From Meandrina meandrites (taxonomy: Eukaryota; Cnidaria; Anthozoa; Scleractinia; Meandrinidae), in NCBI GenBank assembly GCA_963693305.1, contig OY855906.1, positions 29,556,626 through 29,620,625 of the forward strand: DNA of 64,000 bases, written 5' to 3'. Shown here one piece after another: positions 58,344 to 64,000 of the stretch. Position numbers and translations under genes: made by a program. The notes beneath the pieces were generated by a model. The model ran no database searches. It saw only the letters and a list, made by a program, of their open reading frames with translations, and had not been told where the DNA came from. Numbering within the stretch: the first letter of the stretch is position 1; each line of letters begins with the position of its first letter.

Positions 58344-58903
58344 CTTCAAAATACCCGGCCACTTTTTTTCGTGTATAAATCTATTGCTCCCGTGCTCCCG
58401 TGCTATCGCAGTGGAGTGGGTAAATGATTTAAGTAAGAGGCGTTAAACTACTGCTACTGCTCTCCCGCACTCCCGAAGTCATGGAATAATTAAAATGAGA
58501 GGCGTTAAACTACTGCTACTGCTGTCCCGCACTCCCGAAGTCATGGAATAATTAAAATGAGAGGTGTTCAACTACTGCTACCGCGGTCCCGCACTCCCGA
58601 AGTCATGGAATAATTAAAATGAGAGGTGTTCAACTACTGTTACCGCGGTCCTGCACTCCCGAAGTCATGGAATAATTAAGCGCTTGCTTCGGCTCATGGA
58701 TTAAAGAACGAGGTATACTCATGTGTTTAGCACGCCTGTTTCGGCTCATGGATTTAAGAACGAGGTATACTCGTGTGTTTAGCGCGCTTGCTTCGGCTAT
58801 GACTTCGTTACCGTGTGATCAGCTACTGAATCTCATTATGGCCACCTCGGGACAGCGGCAGCAGGATTAGAAGACACAAAAAAAGTGGCCGGGTATTCTG
58901 AAG
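58344..58903. mobile_element. 560-bp TIR element filled by minisatellites
   Basis: Left CTTCAAAATACCCGGCCAC and right GTGGCCGGGTATTCTGAAG, each with seven T or A inward: 26-bp TIRs with one mismatch. The interior is mostly two tandem arrays. Confidence 0.8.
58437..58680 (+). repeat. Minisatellite, four units of about 61 bp
   Basis: Units begin GAGGCGTTAAACTACTGC and contain CCCGCACTCCCGAAGTCATG. A second array, two units of about 55-60 bp with CGGCTCATGGATT and AACGAGGTATACTC, follows to about 58795. Confidence 0.9.
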
Positions 58904-60480
58904 TTTAGCCGAAACGGAGCCGTTTCTTTACTTCCAAGGATTGAATATCTATATACATTTATTTAATAACATTAATTCCCTCTGTTGGAAATGAAAGTTT
59001 ATCAGTACAGCACTTTTTTCATTTGAGTGTCTAAAGTAACTCGCGTTTGCTTTGGTTTGGCATTATGAGGCTTACAGAATGGTTTAAAAAACCTGTTTTC
59101 TTTTTTCTGCCAATTATCACAGATCAAACCGACATAAATCATGACTCGCTTACTGGCGTTTTCCCGCGCTTTGCTTTGCCATACCTATTTGCTTCGAAAT
59201 TTTATTTGTTCGCTTGATTTTTGGTGCCCATTGTGATTGGCAAGAGTGATTACCTTGGACTTGAATTTTGACACTCGATTGAAAACCGCTCTATATTATA
59301 TAGAATTTGGATAGGGTAAAAGCCTTTTGTAGGTGGGCTTAACATTATGTGTAAAATACTGTTTATGTGTAAAGAAGACAAGCAATAAAATCTGTGTAAA
59401 ACTATTATTGTTGCAATATGTAATTTCTGATTTTCTTTTTGCCTCCGCTTCAAATGATGCAGCTTGGCTCGTAAACAATCGTATACAAAATGCGTAACCA
59501 AGATCACTTTCATATAGGAGATTTTGCACTAAAGCTCGCTTTGAAACAGAGATGATGGTGAGCGTGAAATTTGTACTTTTTTTTCATCCTATGAAAGACT
59601 GTCTCATAGTACTGTTGCCACTCCTTCGTCAAAAAGCTAACATCGCGTCCTTTTCCCGAATTGCCACCGGTTTAGAGATGTGCAAACGCCTACACGGGTG
59701 GGCAGAACATTGTTTGCTGCGAGATCACTGTCAAACGATGATGTCCGCGAGCTGGCCATTCTTTGTATGCATATTATTATCAGATCACGTGGCGCGCCCT
59801 CGGCAAATGAAAAAGAAGAAAAATGCAATAAAAGAATAGAGCAAATACTAGCAGTTATGATGCTACTGGGCTATTATCATAAGTTCGAAATAAAATCTCT
59901 GAAGCAGAGTTTCTGAAAGTAACATATATTCTTAATAACTTATTCTTAATGACTCCGCTCACACTTGAACAAGCGACGTAAATTGTTGAATACATTTGCT
60001 TCTCAAGCTACTCGTGTTCTCCCAAAATCCCGCGGGGGTTTATTGCGCGGGTAAACCCCTAGAAAGTGTGGTCTACTGTCGCTTTTTTTACCTTAGCGCT
60101 TTTCCACGGTCTAAATTTCACGACACATAGGATCACGATGAAGGGAAACAATAAGGCCGTGTCGGAAAGATTAACTGATTTTCTAAGTGAAGGAAAATGA
60201 AACAATTATTTTACTGATTTTTCTTTTACGGTTTTCCAATTCCAGTCAAGATCAAACATTTATCTTGTTTGGTGGTGAAATCTGTCTATTTGTCTACAGA
60301 TGGCGTCAAAACACATTTTCTCACACAGGTTTTTGTCCTTCTACATTAACAACAATTAATAATAGTAACTTTCTTATAAACAACGAAGAGTAACAGTGAG
60401 ATCGATCCCGTGCGATGTGTAATGAGGTGAACCAATCAGATACCGTGTTTTGGTTGAGAGTGTGCGGTACGACAGTAAAG
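58904..60480. other. Spacer before gene E, no gene recognised
   Basis: I see no exon, tRNA or clear repeat. From about 60485 the sequence becomes homologous with the region upstream of gene D. Confidence 0.5.
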
Positions 60481-61135
60481 ACATAAAGCGTACAGAAAGT
60501 CATGCTACGAGTGCCGGGTTCATGTTGATCACTCTTTTGAAATAATGTATCCCCACCTGCATGTGTTATGTAAAGCGAAGACTTTAACTATAATACAAAA
60601 GAAACACTATCGACGGGCGAAAGATGTTGTATACTCTCTGCACCGTAAAAAAATGAGATGATTGATAACGCGTTCTATTTCTGTCGGCCGTTATTTCCAT
60701 AAATGAGCCTTCTCGGCGACATTTTGGGGTTTTGTTAAATTCAAATTATTTCATTTTCACGTCTTGTGCCTGAAGTTCAAAAATTCCCCACTGATAGTTG
60801 CAAAGATGCATTGAAAAAAATAGTATTTCTACTCTCGTCATCAGCAATGTTATTGACATTGGAATAATTATTAATTTATCGTTTAGATTTCCTGGTATAA
60901 ACATTGTGTTGACTCGTACTTAGAGAAGAGAAATTAATAAAAATAAACAATTGCAAACATTGAAGCAAGAAGTTGTAACACGGAGTTTAGTGACATCTTG
61001 AATGCAACCAACTCACGTCCTAACAGATTAAGCAAACAACCAAAGCCTCTTCGCTTAACAACAAAATTAGTTACGCAACAGGAAATAAGATACGTTGTTT
61101 TCGCTGTTATTGTCTGTTGTTGTTATTCTATTTTC

Positions 61136-61254
61136 ATTCAGTCTTTGCTCTGTTATGCAAATAATCCCATTATATTACGCCAGCAGTATGCTGAAAAGCA
61201 TTGATCTGCGTCCTCACTCCTTTTTCTCCCGAAAGTTCAACTTTCACAGGCACG
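61136..61254 (+). promoter_or_regulatory. Gene E proximal upstream block shared with gene D
   Basis: Same ordered motifs as before gene D. Here the TGCAAAT core is extended to ATGCAAAT (61155-61162), a match to the POU-type octamer; in gene D it is GTGCAAAT. Function is not shown. Confidence 0.4.
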
Positions 61255-61372
61255 ATGCGTTTCTCACGCCGCTCTAAGAAAACAGAGAATGGGCTATATC
61301 GCGCTCTCGCCTATTCAGTGGTTATTTTTGTAATCTTTCTACTGATCAACCTGCTTTCCTTTGCGGAAGGAG
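61255..61372 (+). CDS. Gene E exon 1: type-I leader
   Basis: 118 nt, the same length as gene 1 exon 1. Arg/Lys-rich start then hydrophobic stretch. Confidence 0.82.
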
Positions 61373-63549
61373 GTAAGTTGATTCTGGAATGTCATTTAAT
61401 TCATATATTTTTCTCATTTGACTGCATTTGTGTACGGTGGATGCATTACAGTGAATGGCAGGTTTAACTTAAGGCTGCAATTAAGCTTCTATCTCGAGTG
61501 AAAAAAAAGTGCCTCAAAAATATATAAAAAAAATATTGCAAGAGTCGTTGTCGTGTTATGAATGATATAACCATGGGCGATTTATTTTCATCAAGTTGTC
61601 ATGTATACTGTAGTACATTGAAAGGCAATCGTACAATTGTTTCAAACTTGCAAACTTGGATATCATTTTAGATCGATCACTACCTCTGAAGTATTTCATT
61701 GGTGACCATCACTCAGTGGACAAAGACACAGGTGTTTCATAGCGTTCATTGCCTTGAAGATAAATCCAAATATTTATACGAACAGATCATAAAGCGCACT
61801 GCAGATGAAAAATACTGACCGAACTTTTTTAAAGGCAGCGCTTTGATGCATGCATGCAAGGACAAAGAATGAATTTTATCACGTATTCAAAGGCGTTTGC
61901 AAGTAAAAGTGGTAAGACAGTTGTCGGCAAATTACACCAAGCAAATTTCCATTCATTTCTCCCTTCTGTGCTATCGCAGGAAACTGTATTAAATATTTTT
62001 GGAGCATACATCTACCAAAATCTTTCTTTCTTTCTTCATTTTATTAAGATTTCCAAATATTCTCTTTGCGTTTCAAATTTGCCCAGCAAGCAGCTGGATA
62101 ACTATTATGCCACTGTAACAGATTATCGAATACCAACATATCGCTCCACGCAAAATAAAGCCTCGGGTTTGATATGCGCGGCCTCGCCCGAAACAGTCGC
62201 TTGTATCAAAGCTATGCAAACTGCAGCTTCCTCCGATCTGTTAGCTCCGACAAAAAGTGCCAAGCTTCGAAGAAACATATTACACGATATCTAAGACAAC
62301 TATGCGACGTCAGGGAAACATGAGAGGCGACCGACGTTCTATCGAAGACGACACGAGTTAGGCCAAAAAATCCAACCTGGCGGACCACAACGAAGACGCG
62401 ATAGAAACCGAAGATGAAGATGAAAATATTTATTGCCCTACGAAGAAGAAGAGCCCAATCCACGTGATATAAAGAAACTTCTCATAAACATCTAAGCCAC
62501 CGTGTCGGGCATCTAGAAAGAGAACCAAGATCTTAAAGAAGATTTCACAAACTAGGAAACTCGGTGGCCTTTTATAACCAGGCAGAAACTGCAGGAAATC
62601 AAAAGCAACCTATATAAAGCCTTCGCAGTGAATGCTTTCCTCAGAAAAGAACTAGACGACACGAAGAAGAAGTTAAAACAAACCAACAAGCTACTAAATG
62701 AGGAGACCTGCGACTCCCAAGAACTTTGGGACGAATTTCACGCCCTTGAGCAGTGTACACGCAAAAGCTCCGTGCAGATCCACGGAATTTCAGAAAACGT
62801 CTAAACCGATTCAGAAAGGGTCGTTATTAAAGTAGCCAGCGCGTTAAATGTCGACATAAAGCCTAAAAAACATTGAAAATTCACACAAATAACATCGGGC
62901 AACGAAAGGGAGCCGTCCAATCATCGTTATTTATTTTTTATTTTATTTTTTTTTTGCGGCCACAAGACGCAGACGAAATTGAAAAAAAGAAAGAATCAAA
63001 GTTCAAAATGTGGGAATATCCAACATGTTCCAGATGTATGTAGATATTTTTTCTGTTTTGTTTGAATAAAGTTTATTAAACAAGTAATAATAATAATTAC
63101 AATTAACAATTTTAGAATAGTGTTATCAAAATAATTGGCAACAATGGAATTACTGCTTAGTACCATGTAACGATCGACATTAACTTTAAGTCAACTAGCC
63201 TAGTCAAAAATATTAGAAGGCAGTATTAAATTTAAGCAAAAATTAAAACATCAGCAACATAAAACAAATACATGTTAATTATTTATTTCTTTTAGATGAC
63301 TGTCGAATTATTCAATTCCGAGAAGAAATAACGGACACGATTCTTATCAATCATGTCATCAAAAGTGACCGAGTGACTAACCAGGAATTTTGCACGATAA
63401 ATTGTTACCTTGAAAAAAGATGTGCCTCGTACAACTACGGAACGCTGGAGGATGGATCATTTTTGTGTGAAATAAATGACAAAAACCACTTCCAAGTTTC
63501 TTCTAGTGAGATGATGGCAAGAAAAGGCTTCATATACAGCCCGATATTT
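61255..63549 (+). CDS. Gene E: type-I leader and PAN exons, gene continues past the window
   Basis: Exon 1 is 61255-61372 (118 nt, MRFSRRSKKTENG and a hydrophobic core ending LLSFAEGG, donor GTAAGT, phase 1). Exon 2 is 63296-63549 (254 nt, [38 protein letters not shown], donor GTGAGT, phase 0). Both match genes D and 1 in length and phase. By family rule a 115-nt EGF exon and further modules should follow beyond 64000; whether it ends in FN2 or CTLD cannot be seen. Intron 1 holds a LINE ORF1 remnant. Confidence 0.82.
62290..62880 (+). pseudogene. LINE ORF1 remnant
   Basis: A charged coiled-coil-like stretch (FLRKELDDTKKKLKQTNKLL) is followed by KSSVQIHGISENV, a stop, and ERVVIKVASALNVDIKP, the order seen in L1-type ORF1 proteins (coiled coil then RNA-binding domain). 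Several stops and frameshifts; no RT follows. In intron 1 of gene E. Confidence 0.6.
63296..63549 (+). CDS. Gene E exon 2: PAN/apple domain
   Basis: 254 nt after TTTTAG. Cysteines align with genes 1 and D. Confidence 0.85.
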
Positions 63550-64000
63550 GTGAGTACATAAGCAATATGTAGACGCACTCTAACAATGCGAAGTGAGTAT
63601 AAGGACTTCATGACAACCATTCAACGCTAATCAAAATAACATATCCCATTTGTATGATCCTTTTCTTAACAAGCACTAAAACGTAGTGCATTGCACTGGA
63701 GAGGAGATGGACATTTTAAGTGCATTCATGTCCTTCAAATGGGACAGTGTTGACCGTATAACAACTGTTCATATAATGTTCGTATTTCAGGAATACATAT
63801 GGTGATGCGGAAAATAAGACGCATAAAACTTAACGGTTTTACAATTCTGGAAGAGGCATTAACCCGTATAACCAGTCTGCTACACTTTGTAAACAAGAAA
63901 ACAACCGCGGCCGCAATAAGAACCTTGCCAAACCGCAGGGAGCCCACACAAATGGAGCGACTGTTGATGTTTCAAAATTATAAAGGAATTTCTGGGAGAA

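Noticed and set aside
59552..59916. Candidate genes in the spacer before gene E
   Set aside because: Overlapping short frames without domain, splice signals or similarity to anything I recognise.

Overview
The window looks like eukaryotic genomic DNA from an anthozoan cnidarian, most likely a stony coral. I infer this from AT-rich intron-exon DNA, GT-AG introns, secreted PAN/EGF/C-type-lectin proteins, tRNA-derived SINEs of the GATGGACTAGCATCCCA type, Penelope-like retroelements and many TIR elements. The species cannot be named from sequence alone.

The main content is one tandem family of six modular, apparently secreted genes. They are built from a signal exon, a PAN/apple exon (always 254 nt), a short EGF exon (always 115 nt), a variable run of calcium-binding EGF (cbEGF) exons (123-129 nt, phase 1-1), and a terminal exon that is either fibronectin type II (FN2) or a C-type lectin domain (CTLD). 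Gene 1 (minus, 13115 to 599): type-I leader, PAN, EGF, ten cbEGF, FN2; 629 aa. Gene A (plus, 22746-29546): type-II leader, PAN, EGF, three cbEGF, FN2; 314 aa. Gene B (plus, 32703-34645): type-II leader, PAN, EGF, CTLD; 277 aa. Gene C (plus, 39146-41708): like B, but its CTLD lacks the first strand. Gene D (plus, 43611-56395): type-I leader, PAN, EGF, nine cbEGF, CTLD; 659 aa. Gene E (plus, 61255 to beyond the window): type-I leader and PAN only visible. For genes 1, A, B and D the exon lengths sum to a multiple of three and join in one open frame.

The locus grew by segmental duplication. Blocks upstream of and inside A, B and C are copies of one another. The 5' halves of D and E are copies. 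The 3' half of gene 1 (about 500-4602) is present inverted as the 3' half of gene A (about 25352-29635). Two 5' types and two 3' types therefore occur in all four combinations.

Introns and spacers hold many mobile elements whose ends can be read. These are a 2.7-kb long-TIR element with a perfect 9-bp target duplication (6571-9310), a 3.5-kb long-TIR element with 19-bp subterminal repeats and a broken Penelope-like RT (13908-17448; 6-bp target duplication with empty sites in genes D and E), several TTAA-flanked elements (one with an empty site in the paralogous block), a rearranged Penelope-like RT/GIY-YIG element in gene D (about 45739-47517), SINEs, a LINE ORF1 remnant, and microsatellites including a 33-G run and a 240-bp TAC/TGC tract. 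I saw no rRNA gene, functional tRNA gene or CRISPR array.
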